Source: Ministeria vibrans ATCC 50519 (Eukaryota; Opisthokonta; Filasterea). Taken from it: a DNA stretch of 43,499 nt. The notes beneath the pieces are model-generated. The model was not told where the DNA came from. It saw nothing but the letters and a program-made list of their open reading frames with translations, and ran no database searches. Below, in pieces: positions 30,130-41,521 of this stretch (the stretch's first letter is position 1; every line of letters begins with the position of its first letter). Where the stretch lies: contig CALSCP010000364.1 of the NCBI GenBank assembly GCA_943704425.1, positions 25,791 to 69,289 on the forward strand, read 5' to 3'. The position numbers were made by a program, and so were the translations under genes.

Positions 30130-30764
30130 TTGGACTATCGGGACTGGCTGCAAACCGCTGAATCTCCGTACGCACTCAAGGGCGCGGTCGGCACGTGGAA
30201 CGCGTAGCGGGCGTGCCGCTGGATACTGGCTTTTTTGTGCCACGCGCCACTTCACCAAGAGCGAACATACGCATTGTGCGGCACATTTGCGTCACCGAGT
30301 GTCGTTGAACTGCTCCTGGTGTGCGAAGGATGCGCTGGTGAAGGCGATTCCGACTCCCGCGTATACGCGTGTATGGGCTGGCGGTGCTTGAGCGCTCTTC
30401 CGTGACCTTGAGGTAGTGTCATCGGCGAGTAACGCTTCTATCGTGCTACTCCACGACGAAGCAGAGCGCGTGGCGAGCCACGACTGCACAATGTGCTTGC
30501 GGAAACACTTCTCCTTCTGGCTTCTGCAGTCTGATTAAGTGATCTTTCGAAGAAGGACATGATTATGTATAAGTGTAATAAATGTATAAGAGAGTAGACT
30601 GAGTAGTCAGTACTACTGACTACTTAGTAGGGAATTAGGGATAGAAAGTTAGATGGAATAGCATCATTTCGTCAAAAAGATGTTTCGTTATTAGTCCGTT
30701 GAGTGAGTTTGAGTCAAAATTGAAAATTCTCAAAAAAAAAATTCATTTCTATTTGCTCGTCCCC
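30130..30764. other. Unassigned spacer with coding-like, stop-interrupted left half
   Basis: The right part (from about 30545) is AT-rich promoter-like sequence. Bases 30130-30540 are GC-rich like exons. In the frame of the preceding gene they continue after its TAG as LDYRDWLQTAESPYALKGAV, hit a second TAG, then give FASPSVVELLLVCEGC and VYACMGWRCLSALP with paired Cys. A second frame gives a Cys-containing end, HDCTMCLRKHFSFWLLQSD. I could not build a splice model. It may be a decayed gene, a 3' UTR, or exons of an unrecognised zinc-binding protein. Confidence 0.35.
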
Positions 30765-31099
30765 ATGAATTCCTTATTATTAGCGCGTCTACCATTGCGA
30801 GCAGTAGGATGCGTGAGAGGCAGATCAATGGGTCTGAGCACTGCCGTTGCGCCAAGTAGTCGTGAAGCGAGCGAATCGCTTCCGTTTTGCGTCACTCGAT
30901 CAAGCGGTGCGCTGCAGTCCCTCCCCTCCGCAAGACGCCAACGCATTCATTCCATTTCCTTGTAGTTGGCAATCTCCCTGTGTATCTGCGACGGACAGGC
31001 AACAAGAACGTGGCGGTAGGGCAGAGTGAACGTCGATTTCTTTGCCCTGTCTGTTCCTTCTCACTTTCTTCCTCTCACTGTCTCACTGTGTTCGGTGTT

Positions 31100-31164
<65 letters not shown>

Positions 31165-31446
31165 TGTGTGTGGTGTGTGTGTGCGTCTGTATGTGTGGTC
31201 TCCCTTCGTCGTTCTCTCTCTGGCTTTTTTCCGTCTTCTTCCCTCTGTCTGACTTCTCTCTGTCTCTTCTCTCTTCTTTAGCCGAAGACACAAGTGCGAC
31301 TGGTGACGGGCGACATTGATGCATTTGTGGCGCAGTGGCAGGAGGCTGTGGGGGTCCGCAAAGTGACGGTGAACCTGGCGACGGTGGTTGGGAACGGAAA
31401 CCATGTTGTGCAGACCAAGGAGTGGCTCGCATCCCTCGGCTTCTAG
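30765..31446 (+). CDS. MRPL49: Mitochondrial large ribosomal subunit protein mL49 (IMG2 family)
   Basis: Three exons (30765-30855, 30918-31015, 31282-31446) encode 117 residues. The lead MNSLLLARLPLRAVGCVRGR is a mitochondrial presequence. The IMG2/mL49 core follows: FHFLVVGNLPVYLRRTGNKN, then QVRLVTGDIDAFVAQWQEAV, VRKVTVNLATVVGNGN and the typical C-terminus VVQTKEWLASLGF. The family is a component of the mitoribosomal large subunit, and IMG2 in yeast is needed for mitochondrial genome maintenance. Intron 1 (donor GTAGTC at 30856, acceptor CTGCAG) is inferred because the two parts are in different frames, and joining there restores phase. Intron 2 contains a long CT repeat. The length is normal for the short form of the family. 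Confidence 0.85.
31103..31161. repeat. (CT)n microsatellite in mL49 intron 2
   Basis: A pure CT run of almost 60 bases, followed by TG repeats. Confidence 0.95.
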
Positions 31447-31697
31447 CCGCGATCGCTGGTCCAAGGTGTCGAATGGCGTGTCTGTCAAGGCGACTCTACT
31501 CTATGACCTGTTTAAGTGTACTGTACAAACCCTCTTTTTTTGTTGAGAAGCACGACCGTGTGGGGGTGACGGACTGACAACACAACGATTGTACTGATGA
31601 TTACTCAAGTCCTAAGTCCGGAGTCCTCTACTCCTCTTTAGTCTTTGCTTTGTAATTTGTAATTTGTCATATTTTTGTGACCGACCGTTCTCAGGGC

Positions 31698-34600
31698 ATG
31701 GCTGCACGTCTGCTGAAGGGGGTCAAGGGCCTGCGCGGGCGCGACTCCGACGCGTCTCGGCTGTCAAGCGCGTCCGAACCCGATGCTGCCGCAGCAGCGC
31801 CTGCGAACGAGCCTGCCAAGGTATCCGCCATGCGCGCGTCGGGCTGGCTGTTTCATCACGCCGCCCCGTTGCCCACTCTGCTCGTGTGTGGCGTCCCCGA
31901 GCCGCATTTGCGATGTTTGCTGACAAATTCGACAACGTCTTTCTTGCGCTGCCTCACCCGCCCACCCGCCCATTCCCTCCATGGCCCGCTTGNNNNNNNN
32001 NNCCCCCCTCCTTCCTGCGTGCCCTTCTGGGCTCGGAGTCAAGCGAGAGAGGAGTACTTTTGGACAGTCCTTTTTTTTCTTCTTTTTTTCTTTCTTTTTC
32101 TTGTTGAGCTCTTTGTTGACAATCTATTTTCATTGGGGTTGTGTTTTGCGCGCGATACTGACGCTGTGGTTCCCATTGCTACGCAGGTTCAGCGGAAGCG
32201 GCGCGAGGAGACCGACGAAGAGATTATTTCGACGATCGATAAGCGATATTACACACTTGAGTTTGACGGCAAGGAGTATGTGCTGGAGCATCTTGGAGGG
32301 GCCGACGTGCCGGTAGGGCGCCTTGGAGAAGAATTCGCCTCTCGCGACGCATTGACTCGTGCTCACCTCGCGTTGTCTTTGTAGAGAGACGACCTCGCCG
32401 AGCAACGCGATCGCCTGCTGCGCGCAGTGTCGTTCAACGATTCGCGACTGAGCACACTTGTCATGGACAATCACAAATCGTTTGTGCAAGAGGTAGCTCA
32501 TTGACAATGGCAACCATGGCTGCGTTTGATGTTTCTCTGTGATTCTCCTTCTCTCTCTCTCTTCTTCTTCATCTTCCCTATATTCATCTTCTCTTCTTCT
32601 TCATCTTCTCTTTTGTCAGTTGCAACGAGTTGTCGAGGTGCAAAAGGAGCTGCAGCGAGCAGCAGTTATTTGCAAGAACGAGCGCCGTTTGCTGAGTTCG
32701 GCTGCCGAAGGAATCAACACGGGTGCTTTGTCGGTAAGTTATTGCAAGAAGGCGGACACCCCCTAGCTGATGTGGTATCTGACCTCACTTCTTTGCCTTT
32801 GCGTCGGTCATTTTCAGATTATGGCGTTGCACCGCCGACGGCAGAATCTTGTGCGACTGAACGAAGTGTGTGCGGGGATCCAGGAAATTGTGACCAAGTA
32901 CAAGGAACTGCGCAATGCCATTGCGGCGACAGACTATCCCACGGCCATTGCGTTATGTGCGCAGTGCCAGGCGGGCGTCGTACGCTACCGTCGCTTCAAC
33001 TGCGTTTCGACCATGCGCTACAAGATTGACGATGCCTACAAAGTCATTGAGGTATTGCAATTGGCCAGTTGACGAGCTGCATCACGACCAATGTCTCACT
33101 GTCTTTTTTATTTTCATTTTTTTTGTACCTCTTTATTCTGTAGGAGTGCCTTGAGGAGGAGAGCAAGCAAATGTGCCTGCAATTTGATATTCGGCGTTAC
33201 CAGCGGGTTTTGTCCGCCTATAAGATGCTCAACAAGTCGCAGCGGGCCATCGACCAGCTGCATCTGACCTTCTCGTCGACTCTCTCCAGTGTCTGCTTTG
33301 ATCTTGTCTTCAAGTTTGTCAAGTTGTCAACCAAGCGGGGCAAGCAGCGCTCGTCGACGCTGGAGCAAATGCGCGAGAGCCAGTCGTATCGCGAGCTGTG
33401 TGGTCTAGTGGACACAACGACGCAGTTTATGCCGGCTCTGCTGGAGGTGTGTGGGTCGCTCTGTGACGTCATGCACAGTCACTACCAGCTCAACGAGTGG
33501 CACCGTCGCAGCCAGGAGGAGGAGGAGCAGGAATCGGACTTTATCGACGATGCCGACGATGAGCCCTCCGTGACCGCTGTCGACCGCGACACACGCACGG
33601 CACTCGCCCAAAAACGTCGCGCCGACATCACCGCTAAGCTCGCCAAGGGACGACGCGCCATTTGGGACGAGTCACAGAAACTCCTCGGCACCTTTGTGTC
33701 GTCGCAGCGACACATGTCGTCGCTAAAGTTTGACGATTTCTTGCGTCTACTCGACATTTTGCAGCTGTTTGTCAATGTGGGCGAACGCTACGCCGGCAAA
33801 GGATCATCGGAGATATTGCAGAAGATGATCCGTCTCAAGAGCGTCGATTACTTCCGGGCCTTCCACCGTGGCCACATGGAAGACTTGCGTGCCATGCTTG
33901 AAAACGAGGCGTGGCAACGGTGCCCTCTTTCCGCCTCCTTTACCATTTATCACCTCAAGGAGTTTCACTTTATGCGCACCGGCCGTGCATCGTCGTCGGC
34001 AGCCTCGAGTGCCGCTGCGGCCGCCAGTGGAAGTGTCGCGACGGCGGGTGCATTTTCTGCCACGGCACTGAGCAACGTGGCGCGCTTTTTTGACCAATAC
34101 GATCAGTTTGGCGAAGGGGGCGGCGCGGCCTGCTTTAGCAACCTGTGCAACCGATCGCTTGCGCGCGCAGGCGAGGCCAAAGATATCAATTTGGTGGACG
34201 AGGGGGAAGGGGACGGGGCGGTTGGCGGAGGGGGCGCTGCCAAGAGAGGTGGCGATGGCGACAACAACAACGACGACAACGACGATGATGACGATGACGA
34301 TGATGTCGACGAGGAGCTCAAGGGCGACTTTGTCAATGAGAACACGGGCGATGATTCCGCAACAGGATTGGACCGGCGCTCGGCAACGACGTCGTCTGTG
34401 TCGTCACAGAAACGTCGGCGCCACTCCATGGCACTTTCCGCGGACGGCACCGACTCAGAAGGAGTGCACGGCTCGATTTTGGCGACGACCACGCTCAACT
34501 ATGCGCGTCTCATTGGGCGCTACATTGAAATTATGCAGCGCCTCGAGCCAATTGCGTTTGACGTACTTGTCGGCATGTCGCAGATTTTCGAGTACTACCT

Positions 34601-36342
34601 GTATGCGGTGTACTCGTTCTTTGGGCTTGACGAGGCCGGCTCGGCCATGGCTGGCGGTGGCGGAACCTCTGGTGGAGGAGGTGCGAGTGCAGCCGCACAC
34701 AACCTCATGGCACACGGCTCCAACGCACTCGGCATTTCGCTCAACTCGCAGCAGCAGCACATGCCTGATCTGCTCAGTGCAATGCCTCCCCGTCTCCGCT
34801 CCACTCTCAACCGACTGCGCGCAACCATGATGGAGCGTCGTTCTGCCGATAACCCCACGACCACTCTTGGTACGTGAATGAGCGAGTACTTTGTGCGTAC
34901 AGTGTGAGAAATATAGGGGGGAGAAAGAACATACTGATAGAGAGAGAGGAGGGAGGGAGAAAGAACACAGAAAAAACAAAGTGATAGAGAGAGAGAGAGA
35001 GAGAGAGAAAGAAAGATAGAGAGTGTGTATGTGTGTGATAGGGTGAGAGAGGTGAGTGCACGTTTCATTTTTCATACTTTTTTTTGGCAGGTGGCACGAC
35101 GGCGGGAAGCAACGAGCTCATTGGGTTTGCGCCGCCACGTCTCTCATCGATGGTCCGCCTCAACTCGCCTGACACTGTCTATGCACTGAGTGAGCGCATC
35201 ACAGCCACCGAGTCGCTCGTGTTTCTGTACGATGTGCTCACGTCGCTCAAGGTCTTGCAAGCATTGGATGTTTGAGTCTCTTTTTTATTAATGCCGTGTT
35301 TTGTTTTCTTCTTTTTTTTTCTTTTTTTTTTGTGGTTGTGCATGTAGGGAAAGCTGCAGGCGATGGTACCGCAGCACTCTGTGGCGTATCTGTCGCAATT
35401 TTACTCACAAGAGGTTGACATTGTGCCTGACTTGCGTGTTCACATTTACAAAGTGATGGCCTCCAAGGTCACCAGCCTGGACAAGGTAGGTGGTGTATTC
35501 GAGTGCGACTATTGCAAGTCCGTGTTGTGTGTGACACTTGCTTGTGCTTGCATGCAGGTGTTGTCCCTGATGAATCAGGTCCGGTGGGACGTGAAAGAGA
35601 TTCGGTCCGAGCACAACAGCTATGTGAATTTGCTTGTGAGTGAACTTGAGACCTTTTCCCGCCGACTTTCCGACATGTAAGTTGACATTAATAATAATGA
35701 TTGATTGTATTATTGTTTTTTTATTTGTTCATTTTTGCTATTATTATTATTATTATTATTATATTATTATTATTATTATTATTATTGTTGTTGTTGTTGT
35801 TATTATTATTATTGTTATTATTTTCATTATTATTATTATTATTATTGTTATTATTATTATTATTGTTGTTATTGTTATTATTTTGTTATTATTATGTTTT
35901 TATTGTTATTATTATTATTTTAATATTGTTGTTGATTTTTTGCAGGGGTGGAGTTGCACCTGCGGCCGAGAATGAATTGTGGCGGCAGTCACTGGAGCGG
36001 ATCATGGAGACGCTGGTGGAAGGGTTTGCGAGCACAGGGCGCAAGTGCACGAACGAGGGACGTGCACTGATGATGATTGACTTTCGGCAGTTGCTGTCCA
36101 AGGTCGAGAAACTGACGACGCTGCGGCCCATTCCGCGCATAGACTATGTGCAAAACTACGTCCAGGCGTACTACAGCGACGAGGGTGACCTGGAGCGCTT
36201 CATCCGCACCCATCGCGAGTACACGGCACGACAGCTCACCGCTCTCATTGAATGCGTTCCCGGAATTCCCCAGAAGCGTCAGACCCGTCAACGTCTCAAG
36301 AATCTCATTGAGGAGGTTGACAAGAAGCGCCTTAACTTGTAA
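31698..36342 (+). CDS. VPS50: VPS50/syndetin, EARP complex subunit
   Basis: Ten exons in phase: 31698-31820, 32187-32312, 32385-32492, 32620-32733, 32818-33051, 33144-34869, 35091-35269, 35348-35485, 35558-35676 and 35946-36342. They give 1087 residues (human about 960). Syndetin replaces VPS54 in the GARP-related EARP tether, which acts in endosomal recycling and dense-core vesicle biogenesis. Landmarks are the N-terminal coiled-coil part with QELQRVVEVQKELQRAAVIC and MALHRRRQNLVRLNEV, then DYPTAIALCAQCQAGVVRY, the DUF2450-type core, LIGRYIEIMQRLEPIAFDVL and SQIFEYYLYAVYSFFGL, ERITATESLVFLYD, MNQVRWDVKEIRSEHNSYVN and the C-terminal FIRTHREYTARQLTALIECV. Exon 6 carries low-complexity Ala, Gly and Asn/Asp inserts that explain the extra length. 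Intron 1 contains an N gap that does not disrupt the gene. GARP partner subunits are not in the window. Confidence 0.95.
31993..32002. other. Assembly gap (10 N) in VPS50 intron 1
   Basis: The gap lies between exons 31698-31820 and 32187-32312. Phase 0 is kept across it and the exon order is normal, so this join looks sound. Confidence 0.9.
34921..35050. repeat. Purine repeat with AAACAAAGTGATAGAGA and (GA)n
   Basis: Intronic tract of VPS50 between exons 33144-34869 and 35091-35269. AAAAACAAAGTGATAGAGA (34973-34991) matches units in the SERINC and DUF1765 introns. A GA run and a TG run follow. Confidence 0.7.
35736..35937. repeat. (ATT)n/(GTT)n compound microsatellite
   Basis: About 200 bases of ATT triplets with GTT blocks make up most of the last VPS50 intron (35677-35945). 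The Tyr- or Ile-rich frames across it are not coding. Confidence 0.97.
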
Positions 36343-36777
36343 TTTCAATTTTGTGTGCAGGACTGCAATTTTTATTGTTCGTATTGAATCTTACGTAACT
36401 CTTCCCTTCCCCATTCTTGTAACGAAAGGGGTACTGGCCCTGAGATATTTCTTCTTGGGCTTATGTCGGCCGGTCGAATCTTATTTCTGACTACATAGTA
36501 TAGCAGGCGGCGTGTTTCGGTCATAACAATAATTATTATTATATTTTATGATAGTGATATTTTCTAGTTAAACTTTCAGGTGACTTTCATTGATACAAGC
36601 CAACATGAAACTCTCAGTCTTGATAACAACACTGCCTATCACTAGCAGTCTTGCTGACTGGGAAGACCCAAGACACCCATCCCTCTCACTCCACAATCCG
36701 CACTCGGGTTGTTCAGCACGAGTTCTACAAGTTACTTTTATGATAGTGATAGTGTGTAATTATAGTGACAAGGAGAG
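36343..36777. other. Convergent spacer between VPS50 and CSDE1-like gene
   Basis: 435 bases containing both 3' ends. It is AT-rich around 36520-36570, with TTTTATGATAGTGATA-like sequence at about 36544 and again at about 36735 (TTTTATGATAGTGATAGTG). No gene recognised. Confidence 0.5.
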
Positions 36778-37885
36778 CTACGACTCTAACTCGGAAGCAA
36801 GCACGGTTTCGGCGTCTTCGTCATCGTTCGAAACGAAAACAGAAGGCTCGGCGGCACCGACAGTGGCGAAAGAATCTGCGCTTGCATCGTCTGCAAGTGA
36901 CTCAACTGTGAGCTGCGAGTTGGTGAATGCAAGAGCGTCGGCGACGTTGACGGGCAGGCCTTCGCGCCAGGAGACGGAACGCGTCAGGGCAAAGTTGAGG
37001 TCGTGTGTGAAAGGATTGGGTTGGCCGCGTGGTTGGCGGGTGGGAGCACAGGCTGGCGTGCCGGAAGAAGAGTCACCATTGGCGGCGGCAGCAGTCAGTT
37101 TCATTGGACGACGCACGACCTCGAGATGTCGTGCAAAACGCGGACGATTGCCCAACGACACTTCGACGTAGGCAACGCTGGTGTTACTGCGCGGCTCAGT
37201 TGCAGTCTTGAAATCCTTTTTGGCGAAGGTAGCCGTCACGGATTCGGCAGTACCGTCGTTGGCGGGACGTGACACGACACCCGTGCTGGTTTTCTCATCG
37301 TACGACACCAGCAAGCCATTGGGAATCGCGATCTCGCGTGACACAATGGCAACGTCGACGGCCGAGGGCGTGTTGTCTTGGCGATTCGTTGCCACCCGAA
37401 ACGTCACGTCCTCGTTGAGTTGGAGAGTCGGTTGCGCTGCCGTCACGCGTGCCACATGGTACGCAATAGTCCTCTCACAAGTCGACTCCTTCTCCTCCTT
37501 CTCCCCCTCCTCCGCAGTCGAGTACGTAATGGTACCCACTCCGTCGCCTTCGGTCGCGAGTTTCGTCACACGTCCGTTCCATACGGTGTCAGGAGTGTCC
37601 TACGACGGGAAATGATCATGAATCATGATGACTATAAATAATTATTATGTTTTTCATACTTCGATGACGTGCAACGGAGTGCTTGAAGGCGCCCAGCGTT
37701 GGATAAACGTGGAGGAAAACTCGACGACAACAAGAGCGCTTTTGGCGGGCTTGGCGTGCCGAGAGCGCGACAATTTGACGTCTTTGAAGATAATTGCGGG
37801 GTCTGTGAGTGATTGGAAGGCATACGTGCGGTCCCCAGTCGCAAAAATGACACCCTAAATGAGCATAATGATGATGATGATGATG

Positions 37886-37954
<69 letters not shown>

Positions 37955-37974
37955 GTAATAATACTACTACTAAC

Positions 37975-38009
<35 letters not shown>

Positions 38010-39901
38010 CTTACGTAGTGCTGATTGTTGAATTGGATGCGTCGCAACGACTTGATGGAGGTGTCTTTGGTGCGGCAATTGTAAACGACCTCGCACGAAA
38101 CAATATCGCCCCCTTCGGGTCCCCACGCGGGCACTTTCCATTCGGACTGGAGTTCGACAGGTCTCATTTGTGAACGGTCCACACGTATTGTTTCGTTGCC
38201 AACGACACTGGCTAGCCGGTTGACCTTGATGCGCAAAGCGTTGCTGGGGTCGGAGGGGAGAGGTGGGAGCAGCTCGCTCTCGATCGGTTCGGCTTCTTCA
38301 AAGACAGCTCGCTCGCCGGCGGGCAGTTTGTGAATACGCACAGGGACGTGGGACGAACGTCGGGGGTACAGGTTGAACGAGACGTGATCGCCGACGCGGG
38401 GACACTCGAGATTGTTGCTATCATAATACTGAGCATCGATCACACACGGAAGGTCCTCGTTGCGACTCGCACAGTGTATCGTAAAGAAATCGCCGCGGGT
38501 GCGAGGCGAATCGAGCCGGCCCTTCTCGCGATCTGCTTCCTCGTAATGCATGTGCTTCACCAGCTGGATTTGCACAGCATGTTTTGTTTTAGAGATACGG
38601 TCGTAGGCGACGACAAAAGAGACAGTGTCGCCGCACATGTACGTGTCAGAGGGACTTTCAAGGCGAGACAGGTCACTAGCGCCAAACTTGATACAGGAGA
38701 CGCGACCTTGGTCTGGCTGTGACGAGCCATCGTCTAACTCAATCTCGCCGGTGTAGTCGTGTGCTCGGCGCTGTGTGCCACGAAATCGCGACGCCGTGTG
38801 CGCTGATGCAGACGCAGATGCAGGCAGGGAGATGTGTCCTTCGGACTTTTCCAGCAACTTGTCGCGCGAAACGGTACCGGATGGCAGCGAGAAAATGTTG
38901 CATGCTTCGAGTTTGCCTTTGACAAGACGCACGGTGTACGACACACTGGCACCGGGCTGAAGTCCAATGTTGGAGTTCCCTCGCTGCTGCTGCTGCTGCT
39001 GCTGCTTCTCTTGCCATTGCTGTCGATGCAACCCTTGTCTGGGGTTCGCTGGCAAACCTCGCTCCCACTTTTGGCCGTTGATCCCATCCCCACTGCCCAA
39101 GAGCGGCGCACCACGCGATTGTGCTCTATCGTCGTCGCCATGCCCGTAGACACGGTCGCTGGCTTCGCCGTTGTCGTTATCGTTGTCGTTGTCGTCGTCG
39201 TCGTCATCATCATCATCATCATCGTCGCCACTGTCGTACTTTCCCGCGTACTCGTCGAAGCGGAAGTAAATGTCGGGGGTGTCCTCGTCGTCGTCTGGGT
39301 TACACGGCACGATGAAGCCAAAGTTTTCGAGGACGGTCTTGACAATGCCGTGATTCTTTTTGGCAGGCGACTCGACGCGGACATTGCGCGCCCGCACGTT
39401 GTGGCAATGCGGCTGGGACGAGAGCGCTGGGGGCAGGTTGAAACGTACGATGTCACCAAAGTGAGGAAGGGAGTCGCAGTGAGCGTCCATGCGAAACACG
39501 ACTTCGCTTTGGCTAGGTAGGCGTGGTTTGATGAGATTGGACAATTTCGAAGCAAACTCGACGTTTTTGCAGTCATCGGTGAGGTAGCGAATGCGGCCGG
39601 GGCGAGGGAGTTCGCGGGGACGGAGTCTGCCGGTGGACGGCTCGTCGATGACGACGCCGAGACACGACGCCTTCTCATCCTGCTCGCGAAGGCGTCTGGC
39701 GTGATGGTCCTCGCTGTACAGTTCAACGACGTCGGCCTTGGAGTCGGCGGCATCAACGTGGAACACTACTCGATCATGGGTCTTCAAGGCGCGGAAGGAG
39801 CCGCGCACGGCGCTCGCGTGGAAGAACCACCGCTGCGACGTGATGGAGGAGACTACAAAGCCATAGGAGTCGTGCAAGGAGCGGATGTCGCCGTCGTCCA
39901 T
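36778..39901 (-). CDS. CSDE1: Cold-shock-domain RNA-binding protein, Unr/CSDE1-like
   Basis: Three exons (39901-38015, 37854-37660, 37599-36778) encode 967 residues. The protein is a chain of cold-shock and cold-shock-like repeats. It starts SLHDSYGFVVSSITSQRWFF with the RNP-type FFH, then HDRVVFHVD. Later repeats include GIVKTVLENFGFIVPCNPDD, DIYFRFDEY, TGEIELDD, CGDTVSFVVAYDRISKTKH, GDFFTIHCASRNEDLPC, VGDHVSFNLYPRR, GVIFATGDRTYAFQS, GRVTKLATEGDGVGTITYS and NEDVTFRVATNRQD. An Asp-rich insert and a short Gln run (about residues 225-320) interrupt it. Unr binds single-stranded RNA in the cytoplasm and controls translation and decay of mRNAs. It is long compared with human CSDE1 (about 800). 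A possible acceptor (CAACGCAG) three bases before the ATG allows a 5' UTR exon. Confidence 0.8.
37869..38011. repeat. (AAT)n microsatellite in CSDE1-like intron 1
   Basis: Pure and slightly interrupted AAT triplets fill the first intron (38014-37855) almost completely. Confidence 0.97.
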
Positions 39902-40920
39902 CAGCTGCGTTGTGAGACAATGACAGAATTATATATTTATTATATTATATATAAAAAAAAAAAAAAAAAAATACAACAGCCGAACGCTCTGCTTGTAAGG
40001 CACGATAGAAGAGAAGGGAGCGGTAGAATCTCAAGGCACAACGGGTATAAACGGATTCGCATCACACAGGCGTGAGAGAAGGTCCATAGGTGGCGTAGGG
40101 AGACGGATGAACTTTTGAGGGTTCGTCTGTTTTGAGGGTCACCCTCAAAAAAACAAACTTTCGGTCGGATGGACAATTTCAAGAGTGCGGAAAATGGGTT
40201 AGGAGCATTGCGGAGAGGCGTTGGTGGGGCACATTAAAGTTGTTGAAATGCATTAGCAGTCCAGCCCAACTTGCGATGGCGTAGGTGCCACATCACGTCA
40301 GCTTGGGGGGTTTTCTTTTTTTTTTTTCTTTTTTTTCCTCGTTTAATATTTGTATGTGCTTAAATTTGCACGGCATAATGAGAAATGTGTGGGTCTGGGA
40401 AGGGTATGCTTCAAAGCGACTTCAGCAACTCAAAATAAAGGCGAAATAAACCGAAAATCAAAAATAATCGGTATGTTGTCATAAATGAGCCTTCATACTA
40501 TGCGTCGGCAGCGTCGCTCACGGATTGGCCCCAGTTCAGGCCAGTTGGTTGTAACAAAATGTTTCGAGAGAATCAGGAAAACTGGTCACTGAATAAATAA
40601 ATTTAAATTGCGTTTTATTGCGATTTGCGAAAATATAGCTGATTCTGATTTTTCTAACCCGCGCGACACCCTCTCGAAATTCATAGCACACCTGCTGGTG
40701 AACTGTCCACATATCCAAAGCAGCTGCAGCCTACCGTGTACACGATTAAAAGAACGCGCTTGGGGGCTGGTCGGACGCGGACAGCACAGCGCAAAGCACT
40801 TTGCGACAAGCAGCCGATCGCGCGGCGACTCTCTTCGTGAGGCCCTGTCGCTCTGATGACACTTCATTGCTATCCGATGACAAGTAGACATTTTTTTTTA
40901 TCACCCACTGTCAAGCACTC
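39902..40920. promoter_or_regulatory. One-kilobase divergent intergenic region, CSDE1-like / PX protein
   Basis: No gene was found in these 1019 bases. Next to the CSDE1-like start lies an A run (39952-39970) after an AT-rich stretch. TTTTGAGGGT occurs at 40113-40122 and 40130-40139. The second copy faces ACCCTCAAAA at 40141-40150, giving a 10-base perfect inverted repeat around one C. The same motif occurs upstream of the caspase-NB-ARC gene. A G6/T-rich tract lies at about 40306-40336. The rest is unremarkable mixed sequence. Confidence 0.4.
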
Positions 40921-41470
40921 ATGGCACTCGACGGGAGGCTGCCCACTGCGCGCCTTGGCGCCCACGAGAAGCAGACGGAGCGCTCCAGCGAGAATCGACC
41001 CGATCCTCTCTTTTGCTACGACATCGAAGCCGAGGTGAGCACCCCCACCTGCTGCACAGATCATCTAGACTCCCATGAGTTGTGTTTCTCTCCGCAAACT
41101 TCGTCTCCGTCGCTCCCTTCAAAGGGTCACGGGGGTTCATTTTTTGACTCATCCCTTGAAGGAGAGATAAAAAAAAAAAACGCTCTCTCCCTCCATTCCT
41201 CACACTCACGTCCATGCGTACTCTAGGTCATTGGGGCTGCCACCATCTATCGCGATGACATCCCCCAGGTACTCCCCAATAACTGCCTTCGTCTCGTTTT
41301 GCGCAGTCCGGCCTAAAATAAAGCTTGAACTTTTTTAGTTTGTTGCCTATGAGATCCGCGTGAGTGTTGGCGACAAGCACTGGACCATTTTACGGCGCTA
41401 CTCTGACTTTGAAAAGGTCCATCGGCAGCTTCAGATTGCGGTGAGCGTGGCAGACGCCAAAGCCAGTACG

Positions 41471-41521
<51 letters not shown>

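Noticed and set aside
30127-30209. Reassigned TAG codon (read-through) after the membrane protein gene
   Set aside because: Several other genes here (SWI/SNF, mL49, DUF1765, Treslin-like, CSDE1-like, PX) end at TAG in the right place, so TAG is a normal stop.
31993-32002. Second N gap suspected as a misjoin
   Set aside because: VPS50 exons on both sides are in order and in phase, so the gap only hides part of intron 1.
34236-34330. Asn/Asp-rich run in VPS50 considered as an unspliced repeat intron
   Set aside because: It has no splice sites, keeps frame on both sides, and syndetins have variable linkers at this point.
36400-36480. Possible tRNA around GGTCGAATC
   Set aside because: The B-box-like sequence is one base short and no acceptor or anticodon stems could be formed.
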